NCBI GenBank assembly: GCA_032027085.1
Contig: JAVSMS010000001.1
Location: forward strand, 3,183,126-3,247,125
Length of the DNA stretch: 64,000 bases
Direction of reading: 5' to 3'
From: Pseudorhodoplanes sp.
Lineage (GTDB): Bacteria; Pseudomonadota; Alphaproteobacteria; Rhizobiales; Xanthobacteraceae
A program made the translations under genes and the position numbers. The notes beneath the pieces are model-generated. The model had not been told where the DNA came from, ran no database searches, and worked only from the letters and a program-made list of their open reading frames with translations. This document shows positions 25,654 through 33,316 of this stretch, one piece after another (positions within the stretch are counted from its first letter, which is position 1; the number at the start of each line of letters is the position of its first letter).

Positions 25654-26098
25654 CCTGCAATCCTATTCATGGAGGCCTTCGCTGCAATGAACGAGCCGAT
25701 TGCCTGTGGTCGCGAGGCCGCCTCTGACGGTCACCGCGCTTGCCGGCATCCGAGCCGAGACTTGAAAGGAAAAGGCCTAAAGGGTGGTGCCCGGCCCGGG
25801 CCGCGCTGAGCAAGGTGGTCCTAGCCAGTTTGGAGGGGTCAAAGCGTGGTTGCCAGAAAGGCAACCAGGGCAACTCCCAGAATCCAGGTCAAGGTAAGAG
25901 CCGGTTCAAATTCGCTGTCTGCCTGCCGCCAGTCGCGGTTGGACCCGTCTTGCGCCATGGGTGCGTCCCGGGATCAGACCCGTGTGCCTTACAACCTTGA
26001 AACCGCCGCGCGGTTCCCGCGGAACCTTGCCTTGTTGCAGCCGACATTCAGACTGATGAAGCTGCACCCGGACGCGGCCGGCGTCTGGTTCAGGGGAC
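25654..26098. other. non-coding gap of ~445 bases
   Basis: It separates divergent genes (transglycosylase on minus, lipoprotein on plus). Apart from short GC palindromes such as GGCCCGGGCC near 25793 I see no gene, RNA or repeat family. Promoters for both flanking genes must lie here, but none is clear. Confidence 0.5.
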
Positions 26099-27118
26099 AT
26101 GGTTTCGGATATGGCGTTGGGCCGTCTTGCGACAATTTTCCTGCTGCTGACGGCGCTCGCCGGCTGCGGCTTTGGCCTTTCACCGGACAGCATAGGCGCC
26201 ATTCCGGCCGCCGAGCGGCGCGACCTGCCTGGGCACGTCTATCTGCTGCGCGGTCTCATCGGCGACGTGTTCTCATTGGGCATGGACGATCTTGCTGCGA
26301 AGATCCAGAAGCGGGGCGTCAAGGCTTCGGTTCATGGCGTGTCGGCCGCGCGGTTTCTTGCCGACGATATCATCAAGGAGTATCGCGCCGATCCCGCGCA
26401 TGCTCCGATTATGCTGATCGGACATTCGACCGGCGGCGACGAGATCATTGCGATGGCCGAGCGGCTGAAGGCTGCGAATGTTCCGGTTGCGCTTGCGGTC
26501 GGATACGATCCGACGCGCATAGCGGGCGATGTGCCGTCCAACGTGGAATTGTTCATCAATCTCTATCAGGCCACCAATCTGATTGGTGGCGGACGCGCGA
26601 CTCCGGGGCGCGGCTTCCGCGGACGTCTTGTGAATGTCGATCTGCGTCAGCGCAGGGAGATCGTGCATATCACGCTGGACAAGTCCCCCGTCATTCATGC
26701 GCTCTTGATCGACAAGATCGTCGGCATTGCCGAGCTCGCGGCAGAAAGCCGTGAGTCGGCGCAGGCGAGCGCGTCAGCAAAGACATCACGCCGCCGCGAC
26801 TCTCAGTCCTCTGACATCAGGCCGCTGGTAATGAAATATGTGATCCCGGCAAATGCGCGGATCGAATTGTGGGACAGCGCAATTGCTGAGACTGTTGCAG
26901 ATGACGACACGCTTAACTCGATTGCTTCACGCACCGGCGCACCCGCCTGGGCCATCGCGCAAATCAACAATCTTGACGAGAATGCGTCGCTGCAACCTGG
27001 ACGCAAATTGACGATCCCGCGCAACGCTGTGACGCGGGATCGGGCGAAAAATGACGGTTCTTCCGACACGGCGATCGGTGCCGCGCGCATAAAGCCGTCA
27101 TCGTCTTCAATTCATTGA
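26099..27118 (+). CDS. lipoprotein with alpha/beta-hydrolase-like domain and C-terminal LysM-like domain
   Basis: A 339-residue protein. Residues ~13-23 (FLLLTALAGCG) form a lipoprotein signal. The middle part has a nucleophile elbow GHSTGGDE preceded by IMLIG, as in serine hydrolases; the later acid and histidine are unclear. The C-terminus holds a LysM-like unit: AIAETVADDDTLNSIASRTG then LDENASLQPGRKLTIP. This suggests a cell-wall-associated hydrolase. The start is ATG at 26099 or 26111; the second gives a neater signal peptide. Confidence 0.7.
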   Translation: MVSDMALGRLATIFLLLTALAGCGFGLSPDSIGAIPAAERRDLPGHVYLLRGLIGDVFSLGMDDLAAKIQKRGVKASVHGVSAARFLADDIIKEYRADPAHAPIMLIGHSTGGDEIIAMAERLKAANVPVALAVGYDPTRIAGDVPSNVELFINLYQATNLIGGGRATPGRGFRGRLVNVDLRQRREIVHITLDKSPVIHALLIDKIVGIAELAAESRESAQASASAKTSRRRDSQSSDIRPLVMKYVIPANARIELWDSAIAETVADDDTLNSIASRTGAPAWAIAQINNLDENASLQPGRKLTIPRNAVTRDRAKNDGSSDTAIGAARIKPSSSSIH

Positions 27119-27191
27119 AAATTCTGCTCGGAACCTTACCGAATGGGCATTGTTGTCTTTCGTGCACGGACCGAAGCACAGGAGATGAACT

Positions 27192-27482
27192 ATGTCTGAC
27201 ATGAGGGATCCCAGGCTGGACCCCAGCCACCCCGACTATCGCAATCCAAAAGCGAGCTATGAACCGGACGGGATGAACTGGAGCTGGATTCTCGGCGGAA
27301 TCGGCGCTCTGGTCGTGCTTCTGTTGGCACTGAGCTACTGGTCCGGAAGCGATCGCCAGACGGCCGGCGATACGACACCGCCCGCTACCACTACTGGTCA
27401 GGCGCCGAAGCCTACTCCACCGGCCACAACCGGGCAGGGGTCGACGCGTCCGACCTCGCCGCCGCCGAGTTCAAATCAGTAA
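27192..27482 (+). CDS. small single-pass membrane protein with Pro/Thr-rich tail
   Basis: A 96-residue protein with an AGGAG site before the ATG at 27192. An N-terminal polar part (DPRLDPSHPDYRNP) is followed by one transmembrane helix (residues ~30-51, WSWILGGIGALVVLLLALSYW) and a Pro/Thr/Gln-rich, probably periplasmic tail. No function is recognised. A strong terminator follows. Confidence 0.7.
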   Translation: MSDMRDPRLDPSHPDYRNPKASYEPDGMNWSWILGGIGALVVLLLALSYWSGSDRQTAGDTTPPATTTGQAPKPTPPATTGQGSTRPTSPPPSSNQ

Positions 27483-27498
27483 AAACCATTTGTTTTCA

Positions 27499-27524
27499 GG
27501 CCCCGGCAGCGATGCCGGGGCCTG
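27499..27524 (+). terminator. hairpin terminator
   Basis: An 11-bp stem AGGCCCCGGCA / TGCCGGGGCCT with a GCGA loop lies 17 bases after the small membrane protein stop. The U-tract is weak. Confidence 0.75.
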
Positions 27525-27663
27525 TCGTCATCAAAAAGGCCCGAAATATCGGGATATCCAACGACATTGCATCAAAAAATGCTTGGTATTGCTTCGCTTC
27601 TGAGTGCGAATCTCCTAATGCCTTTTTCTGTAGGCGCATCACGCGCTCTCGGAGAAACAACAA

Positions 27664-27975
27664 ATGGCTGCCAAAAAAGCGCCCAGCGCGAAACCCAATC
27701 GTCCCGTTACACTCAAGCATCTCGCTCATGCGCTTGCTGAAAGCCATGAGCTGACGAAGAAGCAGGGCGAAGCTCTGCTCGGTGATCTCGTTGGAATGAT
27801 CACCAAGCATTTGAAGAAGGGCGAGAAGCTCCGCCTCACCGGTCTTGGCATTCTGCAGGTCCGCAAGCGGGCAGCCCGCATGGGCCGCAATCCGGCGACC
27901 GGTGAAGCGATCAAGATCAAGGCCAGCAAGAAGGTGGCGTTCCGCGCCGCCAAGGAATTGAAAGAAGCGGTCTGA
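27664..27975 (+). CDS. HU-family DNA-binding protein
   Basis: A 103-residue nucleoid protein of the HU/IHF family. It has an N-terminal basic extension (AAKKAPSAKPNRP). The arm and tip region is recognisable in RAARMGRNPATGEAIKIKASKKVAFRAAKELK, including the conserved RNPxTGE DNA-intercalating segment. The extension and divergent N-terminus set it apart from canonical ~90-residue HU, so it is probably an accessory paralogue. Confidence 0.93.
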   Translation: MAAKKAPSAKPNRPVTLKHLAHALAESHELTKKQGEALLGDLVGMITKHLKKGEKLRLTGLGILQVRKRAARMGRNPATGEAIKIKASKKVAFRAAKELKEAV

Positions 27976-28002
27976 TCGCTACACGACATGCGGTCGATTT
28001 CG

Positions 28003-28033
28003 AAACCCCGCGGGCCCGAGCCGGCGGGGTTTT
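28003..28033 (+). terminator. rho-independent terminator of the HU gene
   Basis: A 9-bp stem AAACCCCGC / GCGGGGTTT with a 12-base loop ends in TTTT. It is 28 bases after the HU stop. Confidence 0.85.
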
Positions 28034-28130
28034 CGCTTGCCGGGCTTGCGTGACTTCACAGGAATACATTCCAGCGTGCGCCGGCAAGCGCGAAGGGATA
28101 TTTGTCATCGCTGAAGGCGCGAGAAAGAGC

Positions 28131-28205
28131 TGGCGCTCCCTAGCGGAATCGAACCGCTCTCTCCACCGTGAAAGGGTGGCGTCCTAACCGATAGACGAAG
28201 GGAGC
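28131..28205 (-). tRNA. tRNA-Glu (UUC)
   Basis: Minus-strand cloverleaf with 7-bp acceptor GCTCCCT / AGGGAGC. The anticodon arm is CCACC-CTTTCAC-GGTGG, giving anticodon TTC. The T arm contains GTTCGATTC. CCA is encoded after discriminator G. Total 75 bases. Confidence 0.96.
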
Positions 28206-28284
28206 TTCTGCTCATGGCCGCGCCGGGGGCGCGTTGAGGCTGTGGGTATAGTCACCCGGGCCCCGACAGGCAAGCAGCCTGTCG

Positions 28285-28743
28285 CTACCATTTGCCGGAA
28301 TTTGGCATCGACTTCCAAGGCTCTTGCGGCGGCAGCGGGTCGCCCTTCTGCAGCAATTCGATGGAATGGTGATCGGGTGAGCGAACAAAGGCCATCTGGC
28401 CGTCCCGGGGCGGCCGATTGATGGTGACTCCGGCCGCCATCAGGCGCTGGCAATGTTTGTAGATATCGTCAACCTCGTAGGCGAGGTGGCCGAAATACCG
28501 TGCTTCTCCGTAATCCTCGGTGTCCCAGTTATAGGTGAGCTCGACCAGCGGCGCCCCGCGATGGCCCTCGGCCTTCGCCACGCCGACCAGCTTCTCGTCC
28601 TCGGGAGCGGCGAGGAAGACGAGGGTGTAGCGGTTCTTCTCATCCACCCGCCGGCTGGTCTCCTTCAGGCCGAGCTTGTTCACGTAAAAATCCAGCGCCG
28701 CATCCAGATCGCGGACACGCAGCATGGTGTGCAGAAACTTCAT
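28285..28743 (-). CDS. gloA: glyoxalase I (lactoylglutathione lyase)
   Basis: Isomerises the methylglyoxal-glutathione hemithioacetal to lactoylglutathione. It has 152 residues from the ATG at 28743, which is preceded by GAGGAG. The VOC fold is clear: FLHTMLRVRDLDAALDFYVNKLGL at the N-terminus, then LVELTYNWD and FGHLAYEVDDIY. The His and Glu metal ligands at the usual places are present (His of FLHTML, Glu of ELTYNW, His of GHLAYE, Glu of HSIELL). The longer frame to 28830 has no start signals. It stands alone, divergent from the H-NS-like gene. Confidence 0.93.
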   Translation of the reverse strand: MKFLHTMLRVRDLDAALDFYVNKLGLKETSRRVDEKNRYTLVFLAAPEDEKLVGVAKAEGHRGAPLVELTYNWDTEDYGEARYFGHLAYEVDDIYKHCQRLMAAGVTINRPPRDGQMAFVRSPDHHSIELLQKGDPLPPQEPWKSMPNSGKW

Positions 28744-28906
28744 GCGAATTCTCCTCGAAGCGCGGGCAGGGCTCATCACCGAATTAGGCGAAGCGCGGAT
28801 GAGGTCAATAGACCCGCCCGAAGCCCGCATGTGGATAGGGGCGGCGGCGCTCTTGTGCCGCCCGGATGTTCCCGATACGTCCCGACAAGGTCAATGGAGT
28901 GACGTC

Positions 28907-29131
28907 ATGCAGAAAATAGACTTGGACGCGATGTCGATCGAGGAACTGGCGGCGTTGCGCGACAACGCCACCGTGAAGCTGGCGGAAAAGGTCGCCGCGC
29001 GCCAGCAGGAACTCGAAGCCGAACTGGAAAAACTGTCCGCCTATGGCGGCAAGCCTCGCAAGACGCCGTCGCCCAAATCGGCAAAAGAGCCGGCGAAGGA
29101 GCAGAAAGACCCGGTCGCCAAGGCCGCGTGA
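28907..29131 (+). CDS. short H-NS-like protein lacking the DNA-binding domain
   Basis: A 74-residue protein. Residues ~1-45 (IDLDAMSIEELAALRDNATVKL onward to ELEAELEKL) form the coiled-coil oligomerisation domain of alphaproteobacterial H-NS-family proteins. The Lys/Pro/Ala linker follows, but the protein stops before the YRD...TWSGRG-type DNA-binding domain expected at the C-terminus. No remnant of that domain follows the stop in any frame. Such truncated forms can poison full-length H-NS oligomers. A hairpin terminator follows. Confidence 0.7.
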   Translation: MQKIDLDAMSIEELAALRDNATVKLAEKVAARQQELEAELEKLSAYGGKPRKTPSPKSAKEPAKEQKDPVAKAA

Positions 29132-29163
29132 GACAAGGCTGCGTGATAAATGGTCCGTTGAAC

Positions 29164-29180
29164 GGGGCCCTTCGGGCCCC
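29164..29180 (+). terminator. hairpin, probable terminator
   Basis: A 7-bp GC stem GGGGCCC / GGGCCCC with a TTC loop lies 32 bases after the H-NS-like stop. There is no continuous U-tract. Confidence 0.6.
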
Positions 29181-29277
29181 CGAATGCGTTTGTCGTCATC
29201 TGCCTGCATCTTGCAACCAGGCGCATGATGACAAAGATGCACGGTCATGATCCAGCTGCCGCACTGATCGTCCTCGC

Positions 29278-30039
29278 ATGATCGCTCCCGATCTCACGAC
29301 CGCCATCGACCGTCTGCGCGAACTGGTCGAGGAATCCGACATGGTGGTGCCGTTCACGGGCGCCGGCATTTCGACCGAATGCGGCATCCCGGATTTCAGA
29401 TCGCCGGGCGGGCTCTGGACCAAGACGCAACCGATTCCCTTCGACGACTTCATGGCGCGACAGGACATGCGCGACGAGGCCTGGCGGCGCCGCTTTGTCA
29501 TGGACACCTATTTCGCGAATGCGAAACCGGGACGCGGGCACCTCGCTCTGGCCAGTCTCTATCGCCTGGGCAAGGTGCCGGCGGTGATCACGCAGAATAT
29601 CGACAATCTCCACCAGGTTTCAGGTGTCTCGCACGGCGACGTGGTGGAATTGCATGGAAACACCACCTTCGCCACCTGCATCGGCTGCGGGACGCGCTAC
29701 GAACTGGACTGGGTCAAGCAGAAATTCGACGCGGAGGGCGGCCGCGCCCCCGATTGCGCCTGCGGCGGCCATATCAAGACGGCGACGGTGTCATTTGGGC
29801 AGGCGATGCCAGACGATGCGATGCTGCGCGCCGACGAACTTTCCAGCTCGTGCGACCTTTTCCTGTCAATCGGCTCTTCGCTTGTGGTGTGGCCCGCGGC
29901 TGGATTTCCGCTGCGGGCGAAGCAGCGAGGCGCGCGGCTGGTCATCGTCAATCGCGAGCCGACGGAATTCGACGAGATGGCCGATCTCGTTATTCGCAAC
30001 GATATCGGCGACGTATTCGGTCCTTTCATTGCGCAATGA
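29278..30039 (+). CDS. cobB: NAD-dependent protein deacylase, Sir2/CobB family
   Basis: Removes acyl groups from lysines using NAD+. It has 253 residues. The NAD motifs FTGAGISTECGIPDFRS and ITQNIDNLHQ are intact. The catalytic histidine is in VVELHGN. Four zinc cysteines follow as CIGC and DCAC. SFGQAMP and SIGSSLVVWPAA complete the Sir2 core. It has no N-terminal extension. Position between the H-NS-like gene and the cold-shock gene has no obvious functional link. Confidence 0.95.
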   Translation: MIAPDLTTAIDRLRELVEESDMVVPFTGAGISTECGIPDFRSPGGLWTKTQPIPFDDFMARQDMRDEAWRRRFVMDTYFANAKPGRGHLALASLYRLGKVPAVITQNIDNLHQVSGVSHGDVVELHGNTTFATCIGCGTRYELDWVKQKFDAEGGRAPDCACGGHIKTATVSFGQAMPDDAMLRADELSSSCDLFLSIGSSLVVWPAAGFPLRAKQRGARLVIVNREPTEFDEMADLVIRNDIGDVFGPFIAQ

Positions 30040-30216
30040 TTCGCGCCGCGTGCGCGCGCATGGCGGTCAAGCGAACTTGTGCACAGCTCTTACAATCTCT
30101 TGCGCGACCACATTTTCCACTTTTTCCTCGGCGTCGCAGTGTTATCTTTAAACACATAGAGATTCGTTCAAGCGCCCTTGAAGAGGCGCCAGGAAAGCGG
30201 CGGCGCGAAGAGAGTC

Positions 30217-30840
30217 ATGGCGTCGGACGGATTGGGGCCAAAAATGCCCGGCGCAACTTACGGTCTGGGGCCGGACCGAGGCGTCAACGAGCAGGATATC
30301 CACGTCTCGGATGAGACCGCGGCGAATATCGTCGAAATCTCCGGCGTCATCAAATGGTTCGATGTGTCGAAGGGTTTTGGCTTTATCGTCCCGGACAACG
30401 GGATGCCTGATGTTCTCCTGCACGTGACCTGCCTGCGACGTGATGGTTTCCAGACCGCCTATGAGGGGGCGCGGGTCGTCTGCGAAGCTCTGCAGCGGCC
30501 GCGGGGGCTTCAGGCGTTCCGGGTTCTGTCAATGGATGAATCGACCGCGATCCATCCGGCACAATTGCCGCCGCCTCGCACGCATGTGACCGTGACACCG
30601 ACCAGCGGGCTTGAGCGGGCCGTGGTCAAATGGTTCAATCGCTTGCGCGGCTTCGGTTTTCTCACGCGCGGTGACGGCACTCCGGATATTTTCGTGCATA
30701 TGGAGACGTTGCGCCGCTATGGAATCACCGAACTGCGCCCTGGTCAGACCGTTCTGGTGCGGTTTGGTCCCGGACCGAAGGGTATGATGGCTGCGGAAGT
30801 GCAGCCCGATGGCGGACCACACGGACCCGCCTCGCATTAG
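30217..30840 (+). CDS. double cold-shock-domain protein
   Basis: About 207 residues from the ATG at 30217. It has two cold-shock domains separated by a Pro/Thr-rich linker. Domain 1 carries [17 protein letters not shown] and DVLLHVTCL; domain 2 carries [18 protein letters not shown] and DIFVHMETL, so both RNP1 and RNP2 motifs are kept. Such tandem CSD proteins are typical of Hyphomicrobiales and bind RNA or ssDNA. An earlier TTG at 30178 is possible. The ~180-base upstream gap may give a long structured leader. The DUF192 gene starts within its 3' end. Confidence 0.92.
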   Translation: MASDGLGPKMPGATYGLGPDRGVNEQDIHVSDETAANIVEISGVIKWFDVSKGFGFIVPDNGMPDVLLHVTCLRRDGFQTAYEGARVVCEALQRPRGLQAFRVLSMDESTAIHPAQLPPPRTHVTVTPTSGLERAVVKWFNRLRGFGFLTRGDGTPDIFVHMETLRRYGITELRPGQTVLVRFGPGPKGMMAAEVQPDGGPHGPASH

Positions 30841-31333
30841 GCAGGGTGGTTGCGTGCTGCGATCTGGTCGGGAGTGGTGTGCGAGGCGGCGCCTGTGTCG
30901 GGTGGCCGCCTTTGTCATTCTGGCGCTGCTGGCCTGGCCTGCCGTTGCGGCCGACCAGAATACACTTGAGATCGTCAGCAAGTCCGGCGTGCATGTGTTT
31001 TCGGTCGAAGTCGTTTCCAACGATGCTGACCGCGCAAAGGGGCTCATGTTCCGCAAGGAATTGCCGGAAGGACGGGGCATGCTGTTCGATTTCCAGCGCG
31101 ACCAGGAGATCGCGATGTGGATGAGGAACACCTACATACCGCTGGACATGATCTTCATTGCCGGGGACGGACGCATCAGGCGCATTGCCGAAAACACCGA
31201 GCCGATGTCGGAACGTATCATTCCGTCAGGCGGACCGGTTCGCGGCGTGCTGGAAGTCATTGGTGGAACGGCGCGCCGATTGGGCATCGCGCCGGGCGAT
31301 CGGGTGGCCCATCCGATATTTTCGGGGCGCTAG
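30809..31333 (+). CDS. DUF192 family secreted protein
   Basis: A protein of 174 residues whose first codons overlap the cold-shock gene by 32 bases; a GTG at 30854 would avoid the overlap. A signal sequence is visible ([20 protein letters not shown]). The mature region carries the DUF192 pattern: [25 protein letters not shown], then [15 protein letters not shown] and [15 protein letters not shown]. Family function is unknown. The overlap implies co-expression with the cold-shock protein. Confidence 0.88.
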   Translation: MADHTDPPRIRQGGCVLRSGREWCARRRLCRVAAFVILALLAWPAVAADQNTLEIVSKSGVHVFSVEVVSNDADRAKGLMFRKELPEGRGMLFDFQRDQEIAMWMRNTYIPLDMIFIAGDGRIRRIAENTEPMSERIIPSGGPVRGVLEVIGGTARRLGIAPGDRVAHPIFSGR

Positions 31334-31403
31334 AACCAATTCCGATCAGGCCACATTGACCCGGCGTTCGTCCCTGTGCCCCGATCTTCGCTCGCTTTGC
31401 GAA

Positions 31404-31429
31404 CTTCGGCGGGTTCGAGTCCGCCGAAG
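31404..31429. repeat. hairpin, possible dispersed palindromic (REP-like) element
   Basis: A 9-bp perfect inverted repeat CTTCGGCGG / CCGCCGAAG with an 8-base loop (GTTCGAGT). It lies in the 200-base gap before the first DUF1538 gene. The loop recalls a tRNA T-loop but the stem and flanks do not form a tRNA. I suspect a repeat family because of its style, but no second copy is seen in the window. Confidence 0.45.
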
Positions 31430-31534
31430 CGCAGAGCGCGAAGGCGGAAAGCGGGGGGCCTGAGGCAAATTGCGTTGGATTCCCACTGGAGCCTGCACTT
31501 GGGGCTGCTCCGCGCGGACCGGGGTGCAGAAGTC

Positions 31535-32230
31535 ATGTGGCACTTGCTGAGAGACAAGTTGCTGTACGTGCTCAAAGCTGTCGCTCCGCTGATTAGCGCA
31601 GTCCTGGTGCTTCAGATCACGATTGTTCAGGCGCCCGCTGAATTATTTCTGCAATTTCTGGCGGGTTCGGTGCTGGCGGTGGTCGGCATGATGCTGCTCT
31701 TTGTCGGCATCGACCTCGGCATATTGCCAATGGGCCGATTTGTCGGAGCCGAACTGCCCAAGAAGGGCTCGCTGGCGCTGATCCTCGCCGTGACCTTTTC
31801 GCTCGGCTTTGCGACGACCATCGCCGAGCCCGATGTGCTGGTCCTGTCACGGCAGGTCGATGTCGTATCGCAGGGCACGATCCCCGGGCAGGCAGTGCTG
31901 TATGTGATCGCTCTCGGTCTCGCCGTCTTCGCGGCGCTGGCGATGGCGCGAATCATCTTTGGCTGGCCGATGGCCTATCTGCTGACGGCCGCATATTCGG
32001 TCATGCTTGTTCTTTCGTTCTTTGCGCCTGCTGAATTCATCCCGCTGGCCTATGACGCGGGCAGCGTAACGACCGGCGTCTTGTCCGCCCCGATCGTGAT
32101 CGCGCTGGCGATTGGCCTCAGCTCCGTTCTGGCGGGGCGTTCGGCCGTGTCTGACGGTTTCGGACTTCTGGGATTTGCCTCTGCTGGGGCAATTATCGCC
32201 ATCCTGCTGATGGGAATGCTGCTGTCATGA
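31535..32230 (+). CDS. DUF1538 membrane protein, first subunit
   Basis: An integral membrane protein of about 231 residues from the ATG at 31535, with six or so hydrophobic helices. The DUF1538 hallmarks are VGMMLLFVGIDLGILPMGRFVG and FATTIAEPDVLVLSRQV. Later comes FIPLAYDAGSVTTGVLSAPIVIALAIGL, with a conserved Asp-Ala-Gly-Ser. The family has no established function; the polar motifs inside helices suggest transport. Its stop overlaps the second DUF1538 start (ATGA). Confidence 0.88.
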   Translation: MWHLLRDKLLYVLKAVAPLISAVLVLQITIVQAPAELFLQFLAGSVLAVVGMMLLFVGIDLGILPMGRFVGAELPKKGSLALILAVTFSLGFATTIAEPDVLVLSRQVDVVSQGTIPGQAVLYVIALGLAVFAALAMARIIFGWPMAYLLTAAYSVMLVLSFFAPAEFIPLAYDAGSVTTGVLSAPIVIALAIGLSSVLAGRSAVSDGFGLLGFASAGAIIAILLMGMLLS

Positions 32231-32955
32231 TTGATGTCTGGCTGGCCGAGATCGCGGAGACGATATGGAGCGTGACGATTGCGGTTGTTCCATTGGCGAT
32301 TCTTTTTCTGCTCTTTCAGATCTTTCTTCTGAGATTGCCGCGCAGAGAAGTCGCAGACATCCTGAAGGGCACGGTGATTGCAGCGGTCGGCCTTTTCTTG
32401 TTTCTGCTCGGAATTGCCATTGGCTTTCTTCCATTCGGACGCCTCATCGGTGAGGCGCTCGGCGCGATGGACCAGGTATGGCTTTTCGTGCTCGCGGGAT
32501 TGTTGCTCGGATTCGTGACCACATGGGGGGAGCCTGCCGTGCGCATTCTGGCGGAGCAGGTGGAGGAGGCCTCGAATGGCTCCATTCGCGGACCGGTGGT
32601 TTTGCTCGCGGTCTGCCTCGGGGTCGCGCTCTGGGTGGGGCTCGGGCTGATAAAGATCGCCTTTGGGATACCGCTGCTGTATCTGCTCGTGCCGGGCTAC
32701 ACTTTGGTCATCCTTATGATGTGGCGCAGCGAGCAGGATTTCGTCGCGGTTGCCGTGGATGCCGGCGGTGTTGCCACCGGACCCCTGGCGAACACGTTTC
32801 TCCTGGCCTTTGCGCTGGGCGCGTCCGCCGCAATGGAGGGGCAGAACCCTGTCGTTGATGGTTTGGGTTTCGTCGCGCTGATTGCGCTTGCCCCCATCAT
32901 GTCGGTCATGATGCTGGGCTTCTTCTTTCGCCTGAAGACCCGCGAACGGGAGTAG
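32227..32955 (+). CDS. DUF1538 membrane protein, second subunit
   Basis: A homologous membrane protein of 242 residues. GLFLFLLGIAIGFLPFGRLIGE and GFVTTWGEPAVRILAEQVEE mirror the first copy, as does VAVDAGGVATGPLANTFLLAFALG. The two proteins probably form a heterodimer or pseudo-symmetric pore. The gene is translationally coupled to its partner and followed 6 bases later by the PII-like gene. Confidence 0.88.
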   Translation: MIDVWLAEIAETIWSVTIAVVPLAILFLLFQIFLLRLPRREVADILKGTVIAAVGLFLFLLGIAIGFLPFGRLIGEALGAMDQVWLFVLAGLLLGFVTTWGEPAVRILAEQVEEASNGSIRGPVVLLAVCLGVALWVGLGLIKIAFGIPLLYLLVPGYTLVILMMWRSEQDFVAVAVDAGGVATGPLANTFLLAFALGASAAMEGQNPVVDGLGFVALIALAPIMSVMMLGFFFRLKTRERE

Positions 32956-32960
32956 ATCAC

Positions 32961-33290
32961 ATGCACAATCCCTGCCTGATAGTCAGCATCGTTCGAAAGG
33001 GCTGGGGGGATACGGTCCTGGAAGCAACAATGAAAGCCGGTGCGCATGGCGGCACCGTGCTGTTTGGACGGGGAATCGGACGCAACGAGCAGCAGAGGGT
33101 CTTCGGCATCCAGATCGAGCCGGAAAAGGAAATCGTCCTCACGGTTGTTCCCCGTGAGATCAAGGAGGCCGTGCTTCAGGAGATCGTGCGGGCGGCGCAA
33201 TTGACTGTGCCCGGTCACGGTCTCGCTTTTGTCGTGCCGGTCGAGGCGGTGGCCGGCATCGTGCATCTCGTGGAGGAGCGGCCTTCGTAA
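32961..33290 (+). CDS. PII-like signal protein associated with DUF1538
   Basis: A 109-residue protein with the beta-alpha-beta repeat of the PII superfamily: LIVSIVRKGWGDTVLEATMKAGAHGGTVLFGRGIG, then EKEIVLTVVPREIKEAVLQEIV. The loop region GRGIGRNEQQRVFGIQIEPEKE takes the T-loop place but lacks the GlnB uridylylated tyrosine context. So it is a PII-like sensor, not GlnB/GlnK. It would bind a nucleotide or small effector and act on the two DUF1538 proteins, as GlnK acts on AmtB. That partnership is inferred from the operon. Confidence 0.82.
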   Translation: MHNPCLIVSIVRKGWGDTVLEATMKAGAHGGTVLFGRGIGRNEQQRVFGIQIEPEKEIVLTVVPREIKEAVLQEIVRAAQLTVPGHGLAFVVPVEAVAGIVHLVEERPS

Positions 33291-33316
33291 TGGTCGCGAC
33301 TTGCGGCCGGCGCCGG

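Noticed and set aside
31404-31429. A tRNA fragment, because GGTTCGAGTCC looks like a T arm
   Set aside because: The stem pairs with an 8-base loop instead of a 7-base T loop, and no acceptor or anticodon arm can be formed around it.
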